Source: Bacteroidales bacterium (lineage in GTDB: Bacteria > Bacteroidota > Bacteroidia > Bacteroidales > JAADJA01). Taken from it: a stretch of 64,000 bases of DNA. The stretch is from contig JAGVPB010000042.1 of NCBI GenBank assembly GCA_020052415.1, positions 124,001 through 188,000 on the forward strand, read 5' to 3'. A model generated the notes under the pieces. It made no database searches. It saw only the letters and a list, made by a program, of their open reading frames with translations, and was not told the origin of the DNA. Each line of letters opens with the position of its first letter. Position 1 is the stretch's first letter. Position numbers and translations under genes: made by a program. Shown in pieces: positions 1-11,969 of this stretch.

Positions 1-276
1 GCTGAAATAATATCCCGAATTTGCTGCTACACAGTAATTCGGAATGGTTTTCCTGTTAACAAAACCAAGAGCCATTACCTGCCTCTGGCGTGAAGTTAAT
101 TCCTTTACAAGACCTTTGACCTTATCGAATACTATTTGGTTACTGACATGATAAACTATCCCGATTGTTTTAGCGCTGTGCAGATTCACGAGTTTTCTCT
201 CCCTCCTGAGATGCATTAATTTTTTATCCAGGATAAATTTACCTGCCGAACGCTTAATATTACTAATAAAGCCCAT
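1..276 (-). CDS. DUF6913-like hypothetical protein (N-terminal part, runs off the window)
   Basis: An open frame of 92 codons starts at the ATG at 276 and reads off the left edge, so only the N-terminal half of the protein is present. The translation begins MGFISNIKRSAGKF, then has a basic helix (residues about 18-30) and a segment reading KTIGIVYHVSNQIVFDKV followed by a VKELTSRQRQVMALGFV-like stretch. This resembles the small soluble DUF6913 family of Bacteroidota, of unknown function; the match is from memory. It lies 61 bases downstream of the flavin reductase on the same strand and could be co-transcribed with it. Confidence 0.6.
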   Translation of the reverse strand, partial: MGFISNIKRSAGKFILDKKLMHLRRERKLVNLHSAKTIGIVYHVSNQIVFDKVKGLVKELTSRQRQVMALGFVNRKTIPNYCVAANSGYYFS

Positions 277-337
277 AAAAACTCAAAGATTGACCAGGTT
301 GTAAATTATTCTCATCATCAACTATAAAGTACATGTT

Positions 338-841
338 TTATTCTTTTACAAGGCATTTTACCACCTTACCGATATACATTCGATGGTAATCATTTTTCGG
401 ATAGTTCCTGCCGATCAGCTTATCCAGGAAATTTTCAGGCCGGATATCATCAAAATAGAGTTTTGAACATTCTAAAACCAGCTTCGATTGCTCGAAATAG
501 ATATTTCCGTTTCCGGTCTCCAGAGGGATTAATCCGCTTTCCTTTATCTTATCAACATTCTTACCCGAATGAGTACCGCAATAGGTCAGAATATTTTTAT
601 CCTTCTTTTCAAGAAAATTAAGGGTGTAATATTGATTTTCTTCAGTAAACTTAAAGGTGTGGCGGTGAGGCCGGATGAAGATACAGGTAACCGGTACATT
701 CCACAGAAAACCAAAAGCACCCCATGCTGCAGTCATCGTATTAAATTGTTCTTTTTTGCCTGCAGTTATAAGCATCCATTGTTTTCCGATCAGATCAAAC
801 GGATTTTCCTGTATTTTATAACTTGTTATTTCTCTGAACAC
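338..841 (-). CDS. Flavin reductase family protein (FMN-binding split barrel)
   Basis: The 167-residue cytoplasmic protein matches the flavin-reductase-like split-barrel family. Diagnostic segments are the early WMLITAG strand (residues 22-28), FNTMTAAWG (33-41), the FLWNVPVTCIFIRPHRHT stretch that usually contacts FMN, and YYTLNFLEK. Such proteins bind FMN and reduce flavin with NAD(P)H, or serve as small flavoproteins of unassigned role. The start is a GTG at 841: no ATG lies between it and an upstream in-frame stop, and starting at the next Met (residue 23) would cut into the fold. A perfect -7 box lies about 30 bases upstream at 873-880. The substrate cannot be deduced. Confidence 0.85.
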   Translation of the reverse strand: MFREITSYKIQENPFDLIGKQWMLITAGKKEQFNTMTAAWGAFGFLWNVPVTCIFIRPHRHTFKFTEENQYYTLNFLEKKDKNILTYCGTHSGKNVDKIKESGLIPLETGNGNIYFEQSKLVLECSKLYFDDIRPENFLDKLIGRNYPKNDYHRMYIGKVVKCLVKE

Positions 842-872
842 TTTATTATATTGATGGTTATACTATCACTTG

Positions 873-880
873 CAAAATTA
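873..880 (-). promoter_or_regulatory. Putative -7 box for the flavin reductase gene
   Basis: Read on the minus strand the site is TAATTTTG, a perfect match to the Bacteroidota TAnnTTTG -7 element, 32 bases from the GTG start. No convincing -33 TTTG box was found at the usual distance of about 19 bases. Confidence 0.4.
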
Positions 881-957
881 ACAATTATATAATAAGAAAG
901 GTTAGTAGCACCAATCCTATTAAAAAATTTACTTTCTTTGAATAAATTTTCGATCAA

Positions 958-3129
958 GTGAGTGGCAGATTCCAAAAAAAAGTACCCGGATTTTTCGGAT
1001 TAAGGATTTATCTTTCTTCCATTGTACTTTATTACTGGCTGGTGCTGCCTTTTATCCTGATCCTTTACATTAAGTACGCACCCGAGCTTAAAGAAAGAGG
1101 AATGATAGGTTCTGCAGGCAAAAGTGGTTCGGGTGATAGTGTTATGCTTTCTGAAGATTCCATTATCAAAACCCTGAGCAACCTGCCCGGTGGTAGCATA
1201 TTTGGCGATACGATATCAGAGATGTTTTCGCATGGTGATGCAGACAGTACTTCCGGTTCAAATATAACGCTTTCGTTTAATCCCACAGAAAGCCTTACTA
1301 TTGACAACAAAGATAAACCTGCCGAATCGAATGAAAGTACACAGATCAGTAAATCTTTTAATCTTTTATTCAACCTGCTTTTGATCAGCTTTTTACTGGG
1401 ATTTATTTTTAATCTCCCCTTTAAACGGTATTTTAAAAGGAAGCGCAAAGGCAAACTGGTTTCGGACAAGCTTTTCAAATTCGTTAAAAAGTACCTTTTG
1501 AAATCACCATTGATCAATGCGGGATTGATCGGATTTGCTTTTGTGGTAGCACATTTCTTTATGTTTTATACTTTGTATTTCAGTAATGCTTTTGCTATTG
1601 AAACCGAAAAAACCCGCTTTATTAATTTCTTCTATATTTCGCTGATCGCTTCCGTGCTTTCTCTCCTGTTCGTTTATTACTGGGAAAAACACAGGGTTCA
1701 TATCAAATATATTGATCATGTTTTCAGTATGGAGGAATTGCGGAAAAGAATATTTAACCTTAAAGTCGGCAAAATCAGAAACAGGATGATCACATCAGCT
1801 GTGGTGACCACACTGCTACCGCTTACCATTGTTTTTCTTTACTTATTCCTAAGTGTAACCAACCTTTCCGAACTAAAAATAACCACTTATACCGAAGACC
1901 AGAAACGAATATTATTTGGTGATTATATGATGTTCACCGATATTTTTACCGATGAACAGGGCAATTTTACGACACCAGGCTCCATGTTTTATATCAATGC
2001 CATCAATAGTTTTGTGATGTTTATCGGGATTTATGGCAGCATCGTTATTGTTTTTGTTTATATCCTCTTTTTCGTCAAATGGGCAACTCAGGGAATCGTT
2101 CACCCGGTAAAGGAGTTATTGCTTAACATGAAAAATACAGGGCGCGGAGAACCCGATAATTACGGTATCGTGAGAACTAACGATGAAATCGGTGAGCTGA
2201 CAGAGGAGTACAATGATATGACCCAAAAACTTGGAGAGCATATCGGTAATATTTCAAAGATGACCGAAGCTTATTCCCGTTTTGTTCCCAGGCAGTTTCT
2301 CGATTTTCTCGGTAAAAAAAGCTATATTGATATCCGTCTTGGCGACCAGGTTCAGAAGGAAATGACCGTAATGTTCAGCGATATCCGGTCATTCACCGAA
2401 ATTTCAGAACAGATGACACCTAAGGAAAATTTTGATTTCATCAATTATTACCTGGGTTATATGGAACCGGTAATCAGGAATAACAATGGTTTTATTGATA
2501 AATACATAGGCGATTCGATCATGGCGCTCTTTAGCGATAATGCGTCCGACGCCATAAATGCTGCCATCGAGATGAGGATTAAACTCTCGCAATTCAACCA
2601 GGTGATGGATCAGTTCGGCAAGCCTGTGATCAACAGTGGAATTGGTATTCACAGCGGCAGCCTGATGCTTGGTGTTGTCGGTGGTGAAGGCCGTATGGCG
2701 GGAACGGTGATTTCGGATGCAGTCAATCTTGCAGCACGGCTGGAAGGATTGACCAAATTGTACGGCTGCTCAATTATTATCAGCCAGGATACCCTGATCA
2801 GCCTTAGCAATCCATCGCATTACAATTACAGGTTTCTCGATATCGTAAAAGTTAAAGGCAAAACAGAAGCGGTTTATATTTTTGAAATCATAGATGGCGA
2901 TCCTGATGATCTGAAACAGCTTAAATTAAAGACCAAGGATAAATTTGCCACTGGTGTAAATCTGTATAAATTGAAAAAATTTGATGATGCACTTGAGGTT
3001 TTTAAAGAGGTTTATGAAATAAACGAATTTGATAAAACCACAAGTTTATATATTGAAAGATGTAATAATTTTATTAAAAATGGCATTCCTGCCGATTGGG
3101 ATGGGATACAGACTATGTCATGGAATTAG
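958..3129 (+). CDS. Membrane-bound class III adenylate/guanylate cyclase with HAMP domain
   Basis: The 723-residue membrane protein has about six hydrophobic helices (residues about 22-38, 135-153, 187-210, 222-241, 280-302 and 350-374). A HAMP-like linker follows (about 375-430), then a class III nucleotide cyclase domain (about 465-645). The two metal-binding aspartates are visible as D475 in FSDIRSF and D519 in KYIGDSIMALF, so the domain looks catalytically competent. The last 70 residues resemble a TPR-like helical pair. The predicted role is making cAMP or cGMP in response to a membrane or periplasmic signal; the purine specificity was not assigned. The start is GTG at 958, since the first ATG would delete the first membrane helix. 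An HD phosphohydrolase lies 55 bases downstream. Confidence 0.88.
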   Translation: MSGRFQKKVPGFFGLRIYLSSIVLYYWLVLPFILILYIKYAPELKERGMIGSAGKSGSGDSVMLSEDSIIKTLSNLPGGSIFGDTISEMFSHGDADSTSGSNITLSFNPTESLTIDNKDKPAESNESTQISKSFNLLFNLLLISFLLGFIFNLPFKRYFKRKRKGKLVSDKLFKFVKKYLLKSPLINAGLIGFAFVVAHFFMFYTLYFSNAFAIETEKTRFINFFYISLIASVLSLLFVYYWEKHRVHIKYIDHVFSMEELRKRIFNLKVGKIRNRMITSAVVTTLLPLTIVFLYLFLSVTNLSELKITTYTEDQKRILFGDYMMFTDIFTDEQGNFTTPGSMFYINAINSFVMFIGIYGSIVIVFVYILFFVKWATQGIVHPVKELLLNMKNTGRGEPDNYGIVRTNDEIGELTEEYNDMTQKLGEHIGNISKMTEAYSRFVPRQFLDFLGKKSYIDIRLGDQVQKEMTVMFSDIRSFTEISEQMTPKENFDFINYYLGYMEPVIRNNNGFIDKYIGDSIMALFSDNASDAINAAIEMRIKLSQFNQVMDQFGKPVINSGIGIHSGSLMLGVVGGEGRMAGTVISDAVNLAARLEGLTKLYGCSIIISQDTLISLSNPSHYNYRFLDIVKVKGKTEAVYIFEIIDGDPDDLKQLKLKTKDKFATGVNLYKLKKFDDALEVFKEVYEINEFDKTTSLYIERCNNFIKNGIPADWDGIQTMSWN

Positions 3130-3184
3130 AAACAATGAACCGGGTAACTTTTGATGATTGAATAAAAATAATAGACGAACGAAA

Positions 3185-3772
3185 ATGAATTTTGAAGGAG
3201 TAAAGGAATTTGTGCTGGAAAAACTCAGGCATGAGCTGGACCCAAACTTACATTACCACTCACTCGATCATACCCTCGACGTGATGAATGCTGTGGAAAG
3301 GCTTGCCGGACTTGAAAATGTAAATAATAATGAACTTATCCTGCTGAAAACCGGGGCATTGTTTCATGATCTGGGATTTGTGGAGACTTACGACGGTCAT
3401 GAAAATGTTTCAATACGTATGGCTTATGAAGTATTGCCGAAATTCGGGTATTCGGAAAGCGATATACAAATTATTGAAGGGCTGATACGCTGTACCGAAA
3501 TTCCTCAAAACCCAACAACGCACCTTCAGAAAATAATGGCGGATGCGGATCTCGATTACCTGGGACGCGATGATGTTTTTGTTACAGGCCAAAGGCTTCA
3601 ATACGAATGGAAAATGTATGGAATCGTCTCAACGCTGAGAGAATGGCACCTAAAACAACTCGAATTTTTGAAGAATCATAAATATTTTACAGTTTCGGCG
3701 ACCAACCTCAGGGAAAAAGGTAAACAGGAAAATATAAAAGAACTTGAAAACCTGATGTATTCAAAAAAATAA
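3185..3772 (+). CDS. HD-domain phosphohydrolase
   Basis: This 195-residue soluble protein carries the metal-binding pattern of the HD superfamily: H29 in HYHSLDHT, the H61-D62 pair in LFHDLGF, H72 in DGHEN and a late aspartate in MADADLDYLG (about 120-122). Members hydrolyse phosphoesters of nucleotides, often cyclic or hyperphosphorylated ones. Its position 55 bases after a nucleotide cyclase suggests that it turns over the cyclase product or a related nucleotide; this is inference from context. An in-frame TTG at 3158 could extend it by nine residues, but the ATG at 3185 gives the natural N-terminus. Confidence 0.8.
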   Translation: MNFEGVKEFVLEKLRHELDPNLHYHSLDHTLDVMNAVERLAGLENVNNNELILLKTGALFHDLGFVETYDGHENVSIRMAYEVLPKFGYSESDIQIIEGLIRCTEIPQNPTTHLQKIMADADLDYLGRDDVFVTGQRLQYEWKMYGIVSTLREWHLKQLEFLKNHKYFTVSATNLREKGKQENIKELENLMYSKK

Positions 3773-3804
3773 ATCCCGACAACGTGTTCCAATATAAAAA
3801 TTTT

Positions 3805-3812
3805 TACTTTTG
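3805..3812 (+). promoter_or_regulatory. Putative -7 box for the universal stress protein gene
   Basis: The sequence TACTTTTG matches TAnnTTTG exactly and lies 35 bases before the ATG at 3848. No clear -33 box was found, so the call rests on the -7 element and its position. Confidence 0.45.
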
Positions 3813-3847
3813 TCTGAAATTATCTGGCTAATCCAAACATAAACGAT

Positions 3848-4681
3848 ATGGACGAACAAATGAACAACATTATCCTGGTTCCGACCGATTTTTCAGAGGT
3901 AACCGAAAATGCCATGAACCAGGCAGCCGCAGCAGCGAAATATTTAAAATCCAAACTGGTGCTGCTTCATGTAATTGATAAAACCACAAAAGCCCAGTTA
4001 AAAAAAGAACATGAAGATAAAGGGGCAATAAACCAGAAATTATCGGCGCTGGCTGTTAAAGTGAAAAAAGGTTTTGGAATTGATGCTGAAATCATGGCAA
4101 AGGAAGGGGATATCTTTTCTACCATCGGTGAAGTAGCGAAGGACCTGGGTGTTAAATTGGTGTACCTCGGTACCCATGGTAAGGTTGGATTACAAAAGCT
4201 TACCGGAAGTTTTGCACTGAAAGTCGTGACCAGTTCTCCCGTACCGGTTGTGGTAGTTCAGAAGCGACCTCTCACAGAAGGATATAAAAAAATCGTTCTT
4301 CCGATCACTTCGGATGCAGGCCCGTGGGAAAAAACAACCTGGGCGGCATTCATAGCGAAAAATTTTAACGCCGAAATCCATATCCTTCAAATTGACAGCA
4401 ATGAACTCTCTGCATCTGTAAAAATCATCACCGGCCATTTCGATAAACAGGGAGTGAAATATTCTGTGACGAAGACCGATGGAAGCAATTTCTCCAAAAA
4501 GGTGATTGACTATGCCACCACCAGTCTTTCGGATATGATCATGATCATGACCAATCCCGACAAGAGCTTTACCAAGTTCATTCTCGGAAGCTACGATGAG
4601 GAAATGATCTTTAATACACCGCAGATACCTGTGATGTGTATCAATCCGAGGAAATACAACTGGGAGAAAATATTCAAATAG
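3848..4681 (+). CDS. Universal stress protein, tandem UspA domains
   Basis: The 277-residue cytoplasmic protein contains two UspA-like alpha/beta domains. The first (about 6-138) is intact: it starts NNIILVPTDFSE with the usual aspartate near the first strand, and ends with the nucleotide-binding loop GTHGKVGLQKLTGS (G108, G111, G120, S121), so it probably binds ATP. The second (about 147-272) keeps the fold pattern but has only a degraded loop around KFILGSYDEE. UspA proteins act in stress tolerance and ligand sensing rather than as enzymes. The gene stands alone, with its own -7 box upstream and a strong terminator right after the stop. Confidence 0.9.
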   Translation: MDEQMNNIILVPTDFSEVTENAMNQAAAAAKYLKSKLVLLHVIDKTTKAQLKKEHEDKGAINQKLSALAVKVKKGFGIDAEIMAKEGDIFSTIGEVAKDLGVKLVYLGTHGKVGLQKLTGSFALKVVTSSPVPVVVVQKRPLTEGYKKIVLPITSDAGPWEKTTWAAFIAKNFNAEIHILQIDSNELSASVKIITGHFDKQGVKYSVTKTDGSNFSKKVIDYATTSLSDMIMIMTNPDKSFTKFILGSYDEEMIFNTPQIPVMCINPRKYNWEKIFK

Positions 4682-4691
4682 AATTTTTGAG

Positions 4692-4717
4692 AACCGGGCG
4701 AGACCCGGTTTTTTTTT
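4692..4717 (+). terminator. Rho-independent terminator after the universal stress protein gene
   Basis: A perfect 7-bp stem AACCGGG/CCCGGTT with loop CGAGA is followed directly by a run of T residues, 11 bases after the stop codon. Confidence 0.85.
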
Positions 4718-4732
4718 ATTCGAATTTTTTTG

Positions 4733-4764
4733 CCACTGATTACGCAGATTTGCACAGATTGATT
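4733..4764. repeat. Degenerate CAGATT-type intergenic repeat
   Basis: Three imperfect copies of a unit like CACTGATT, CGCAGATT and CACAGATT lie side by side. Similar CAGATT-rich tracts occur between genes in many Bacteroidota genomes (recollection). No coding content or hairpin was seen. Confidence 0.35.
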
Positions 4765-4942
4765 TCGTCAGACATCTGCTTCTGCAACTGATACCGTTGG
4801 TGCCACTTTCTTTCCCTATTTAATTTATTTTTCCACTAAACCATTGTTAGTTAAAATTTTGTTAATTTTATGACACCAATATGTATAAAAAACATGCAAC
4901 AATCATGTTGTCGGAGAAAAAATAAAATAAAACTCAAGCCTT

Positions 4943-7609
4943 ATGAAAAGAATTGCATTTACTTTTATCTTGCTGATCAGCGTAAACATAATGTTTGCGC
5001 AGACAGCTACCTTGAAAATTGGCACTGTGAATGATGCTATCCCTGGTAGCATCATAGTACCAATAACACTGGAAGCAATTGACAATCCAATTACCGGCAA
5101 CAATATCATTTCCAGTTGGGGCTGGTATATAAAATATGATTCGAACATACTGGGAGATGTTGTAGGGTTTGTTAATATTAATCCGATATTTCCATATTCA
5201 AATTATCTAACCAATGTTACGCTGGATTACCCTGTACCCGGATGGAATACTATCGCCATTATACTTAGCCCTGGTGGTGGTACTGCAATTGTTGGCATGA
5301 AATTTTTTGATATGCAATTCAACTATATCGGGGGAACCTCTGCTTTAGAATGGACTGGATTTGGCAATTTTTCAACCAATATGGCGGATGATGAGGGTAA
5401 TGAATTTTTTTTAACATTAATTAATGGAAGTATTTCTCCACCAATAAATACATTTAGTATAAAAACCTTCCTTGAAGGCACATTTAACGGCGTCACAATG
5501 AACACTGATCTGAATGATTTGAATCAGATCCCATTGTCCCAGCCATACAACATTGCGCCCTGGAATTATGCAGGAACTGAACAGGTGATTGCAATTCCGA
5601 ATTCCGAAATTGTGGATTGGGTATTAATTGAATCAAGGGAAACAACCGGCGATGCCTCCACAGCCACCCATGATAAAATAATAAACAAACAGGCAGCATT
5701 CCTTAAATCAGATGGAAATATTGTAGGTCTTGATGGTTCGAGTCAGATATCTTTTGTAGCCCCTATTATCAACAACCTCTATATCGTTATCCGGCACCGG
5801 AACCATCTTCCAATAATGTCATCAGCGCCGCTTACTGAAAACCCTGACATATATTCCTGGGATTTTACTGACCAACTTTCAAAGGCTTACCTTGACGGGC
5901 AAATAGATATGGGTGGTGGGAAATTTGGAATGATAGCCGGCGATTGCAATGCCAGTGGCAGAATTAATACGATAGATGAAAATTATAGCTGGTCGTGGAA
6001 TGCCGGAAATTCAGGTTATTATGGCAGTGATGTTAACCTGGATACGCAAGTGAATAACATTGATAAAGATGAAACATGGTTACCCAATATTGGTAAAGTT
6101 GCACAATTGCCTGAAGGTATTATTTTTTATTGTGGCGAAGAATTGCTGGATGACCGTGATGGTCAATTCTACAATACTGCCATAATAGACGGCCACTGCT
6201 GGATGGCTGAAAACTTAAATATCGGATCCAGAATAGACGGTCTTGCCGAACAAACTGATAATGTAATTTTTGAAAAGTATTGCTACAATGATGACGAAGC
6301 CAACTGCGATGTTTACGGTGGCCTTTATCAGTGGAATGAGATGATGCAATATACAACTCAGCAGGACACTCAAGGCATTTGCCCTGATGGTTGGCATATA
6401 TCTGCCGGGGTTGACTGGACAATGATCACTGACTTTTTAGGAGGAGAATACGTTGCAGGAGGCAAGATGAAGGAAAAAGGTAACTTTCATTGGTTTTCAC
6501 CAAACACAGGAGCAACAAACGAAAGTGGTTTTACTGCTCTCGCAGGCGGCATACGTGGCAGCGATGGTAGTTTCAATTACCTGCATAGCTTCGCCAACTT
6601 TTGGTCTTCTGCAGAGCAAGGAGCCAATGCCTCGTGGTACCGGGCATTGGCCTACTCAAGCCCCAATATATATGCTTTCAACACTGATAAGAACTACGGG
6701 TTCAGTGTTCGTTGCATAATGAATAACGAGGCTCCCTTAATTCCCTCCGATCCACAACCAACTAACAATGCAGTAAACCAGCCGGTAAATACCACTTTAT
6801 CCTGGACAGGTACTGATCCAAACAATGATCTAATTCTCTATGATGTTTTTCTTGATACCATAAACCCACCATCGCTGGTATCATCCGGACAAACAGGTAA
6901 TACTTTCAATCCGGATTCACTGGCTTACAGCAAAACCTATTTCTGGCAGATTGCTGCCTATGACTACTCGGATACTACAGTAGGACCTGTTTGGTCTTTC
7001 TTAATACAAAACGGACCCTGCCTGGGAATACCCACTGTAAACTATGAGGGTCAGACCTATAATACTCTTCTCATTGGAGACCAATGCTGGTTTAAAGAGA
7101 ACCTGAATGTAGGAATAATGATCAATGGAAGCATTAATCAGTCCAATAACAGCCAGATAGAGAAATATTGCTTTCAAAATGATGCAGCAAAATGTTCAAC
7201 TTATGGTGGGCTTTATCAATGGGATGAGATGATGCAATACACAACTCAGCCGGGAACACAAGGCATTTGCCCTTCTGGCTGGCATATACCTACCGATTCT
7301 GAATGGTCAGTGCTAACTGATTTTTTGGGAGGTACCAGCACTGCGGGAGGCAAGATGAAGGAAACAGGTTATTTACATTGGAATGTGCCAAATACCGGAG
7401 CAACAAACGAAAGTAAGTTTACAGCGCTTCCGGGTGGTGCGCGCACCTATGATTTTGGATTCCTTTATGCACGATCCTTTTTTTCGTCGTCTAATCAATA
7501 CAGTACAAATGAAGCATGGTCACGGTACTTGTACAGCCAAACTGCAAGTGTGTACCAGATTCATTCCTATAAATATTATGGCCTTAGTGTTCGTTGTCTT
7601 CGGGATTAG
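4943..7609 (+). CDS. Secreted multidomain protein: FNG/dockerin-like module plus two FISUMP domains
   Basis: The 888-residue exported protein has a signal peptide (about 1-19, MKRIAFTFILLISVNIMFAQ). Domains in order: a cohesin-like beta-sandwich (about 22-165); the shared module (173-391) with LEGTFNGVTMNT, IVDWVLIE and a dockerin-like tail; a FISUMP domain (about 396-593; TIGR02145 type, with CWMAENLNIG, GGLYQWNEMMQY and GICPDGWHI); a fibronectin III-like linker (about 597-690); and a second FISUMP domain (about 693-888) ending SVRCLRD. The two FISUMP copies are close in sequence, indicating internal duplication. FISUMP domains belong to secreted surface proteins of unknown function, first noted in Fibrobacter. 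There is no T9SS-type tail. The likely location is the outer surface. Confidence 0.75.
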   Translation: MKRIAFTFILLISVNIMFAQTATLKIGTVNDAIPGSIIVPITLEAIDNPITGNNIISSWGWYIKYDSNILGDVVGFVNINPIFPYSNYLTNVTLDYPVPGWNTIAIILSPGGGTAIVGMKFFDMQFNYIGGTSALEWTGFGNFSTNMADDEGNEFFLTLINGSISPPINTFSIKTFLEGTFNGVTMNTDLNDLNQIPLSQPYNIAPWNYAGTEQVIAIPNSEIVDWVLIESRETTGDASTATHDKIINKQAAFLKSDGNIVGLDGSSQISFVAPIINNLYIVIRHRNHLPIMSSAPLTENPDIYSWDFTDQLSKAYLDGQIDMGGGKFGMIAGDCNASGRINTIDENYSWSWNAGNSGYYGSDVNLDTQVNNIDKDETWLPNIGKVAQLPEGIIFYCGEELLDDRDGQFYNTAIIDGHCWMAENLNIGSRIDGLAEQTDNVIFEKYCYNDDEANCDVYGGLYQWNEMMQYTTQQDTQGICPDGWHISAGVDWTMITDFLGGEYVAGGKMKEKGNFHWFSPNTGATNESGFTALAGGIRGSDGSFNYLHSFANFWSSAEQGANASWYRALAYSSPNIYAFNTDKNYGFSVRCIMNNEAPLIPSDPQPTNNAVNQPVNTTLSWTGTDPNNDLILYDVFLDTINPPSLVSSGQTGNTFNPDSLAYSKTYFWQIAAYDYSDTTVGPVWSFLIQNGPCLGIPTVNYEGQTYNTLLIGDQCWFKENLNVGIMINGSINQSNNSQIEKYCFQNDAAKCSTYGGLYQWDEMMQYTTQPGTQGICPSGWHIPTDSEWSVLTDFLGGTSTAGGKMKETGYLHWNVPNTGATNESKFTALPGGARTYDFGFLYARSFFSSSNQYSTNEAWSRYLYSQTASVYQIHSYKYYGLSVRCLRD

Positions 7610-7615
7610 TTTTTT

Positions 7616-7670
7616 GGATTATTGTCCTGGTTTTCAATTTTACTTTAAAACGCAATAATCCTTATTTTTT
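7616..7670 (+). terminator. Possible terminator after the FISUMP protein gene
   Basis: A 9-bp inverted repeat GGATTATTG/CAATAATCC (7616-7624 and 7653-7661) encloses a further GTTTT/AAAAC pairing and is followed by TTATTTTTT. The loop is long, so the call is tentative. Confidence 0.4.
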
Positions 7671-7717
7671 GTGAATAAGTTAGTGCAAAACCAGATTATC
7701 CCTACTCATAAAAAATT

Positions 7718-7725
7718 TAATTTTG
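7718..7725 (+). promoter_or_regulatory. Putative -7 box for the small paralogous ORF pair
   Basis: TAATTTTG matches TAnnTTTG exactly, 20 bases before the ATG at 7746. No -33 box was recognised. Confidence 0.4.
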
Positions 7726-7745
7726 TATGATTTAAAATTGGTTGT

Positions 7746-7937
7746 ATGGAAACATTAGAAATGAATCAGATAGTATATGCAATTACAATTGAAGATGTGC
7801 AGGATGAATCTTTAAATAAAATTGGAAGAACTTTAAACGAAGAAGAAATAGATTTCGCCTCGAAGGCTTTAAATATGGGAATTGGGACAAGCATTGGGAT
7901 CATTTATAATACGATTTTTAAGGAGGTGATAAAATAA
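7746..7937 (+). CDS. Small hypothetical protein, first of a tandem paralogous pair
   Basis: This 63-residue acidic, helical-looking protein has no signal peptide or membrane segment. Its core, IVYAITIEDVQ followed by RTLNEEEIDFASKAL, aligns with the next small gene (IIYQLSIEDIQ and RDLTKEEIEIIIDPI), so the two are diverged duplicates. The shared pattern is a short strand, then IEDVQ, then a TxEEI helix and a C-terminal amphipathic helix. I recognise it only as a family of tiny uncharacterised proteins. A -7 box lies just upstream and the second copy follows after 96 bases. The function is unknown. Confidence 0.6.
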   Translation: METLEMNQIVYAITIEDVQDESLNKIGRTLNEEEIDFASKALNMGIGTSIGIIYNTIFKEVIK

Positions 7938-8033
7938 GGTTAAGTTCTAAGAAGAAGGTAGTTTTTATTTTCAACCCCAAAATTATATGGAGACCAGAGA
8001 TAAATAAATATTTTTCTAAATTCAATAAATAAT

Positions 8034-8204
8034 ATGGACGACATAATTTATCAGCTTTCAATTGAGGATATTCAGACCGTTGCACAAGAAGTATTAGAAA
8101 GAGATTTGACTAAGGAAGAAATAGAAATCATTATTGACCCAATAGCAGATAGAATAAACTGGTTTGATATTATCGAAGCGGCAATAAATGAAAAAATCCA
8201 TTAA
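8034..8204 (+). CDS. Small hypothetical protein, second of a tandem paralogous pair
   Basis: An ATG-started frame of 56 codons ends at 8204, just before the convergent ligA stop. The protein starts MDDIIYQLSIEDIQ, continues with LTKEEIEIIIDPIADRINW and ends in a helix (FDIIEAAINEKIH). It aligns with the 63-residue neighbour along almost its whole length despite low identity, and the conserved spacing argues that both are real genes. It is acidic, soluble and without recognised motifs. Similar 55-65-residue ORFs exist in other Bacteroidota as far as I recall, without assigned function. Confidence 0.6.
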   Translation: MDDIIYQLSIEDIQTVAQEVLERDLTKEEIEIIIDPIADRINWFDIIEAAINEKIH

Positions 8205-8211
8205 ATTCTTT

Positions 8212-11794
<3,583 letters not shown>

Positions 11795-11871
11795 ACTCGT
11801 TTTATCAGGACAAATTTATGTTTTATTAAGTAAATTCTGTATATTTAATAATGGCTCAACGCTAAAATTCG

Positions 11872-11879
11872 TACTTTTG
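11872..11879 (+). promoter_or_regulatory. Putative -7 box for the SagB-type nitroreductase operon
   Basis: TACTTTTG matches TAnnTTTG exactly. It would give a leader of about 85 bases that contains the hairpin repeats at 11899-11952. No -33 box was recognised. Confidence 0.4.
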
Positions 11880-11898
11880 GTAACAGCATTACTGAATT

Positions 11899-11952
11899 AC
11901 CCTTCGCTTCAGCGCAGGGTTAATAAAGCAAAGCATAAACGGGCTTTAGCCC
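11899..11952. repeat. REP-like pair of small hairpins
   Basis: Two compact palindromes lie in the leader of the nitroreductase gene: ACCCT-T-CGCT-TC-AGCG-C-AGGGT (11899-11920) and GGGCT-TT-AGCCC (11941-11952). Paired GC-rich hairpins like these resemble REP-type intergenic repeats of Bacteroidota. No RAYT transposase is present in the window. Confidence 0.5.
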
Positions 11953-11969
11953 AAAATTTCAATCACAAT

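Noticed and set aside
11877-11969. N-terminal extension of the nitroreductase from a TTG start
   Set aside because: The extra 31 residues would be a translation of the hairpin repeats and would bury the hydrophobic export segment.
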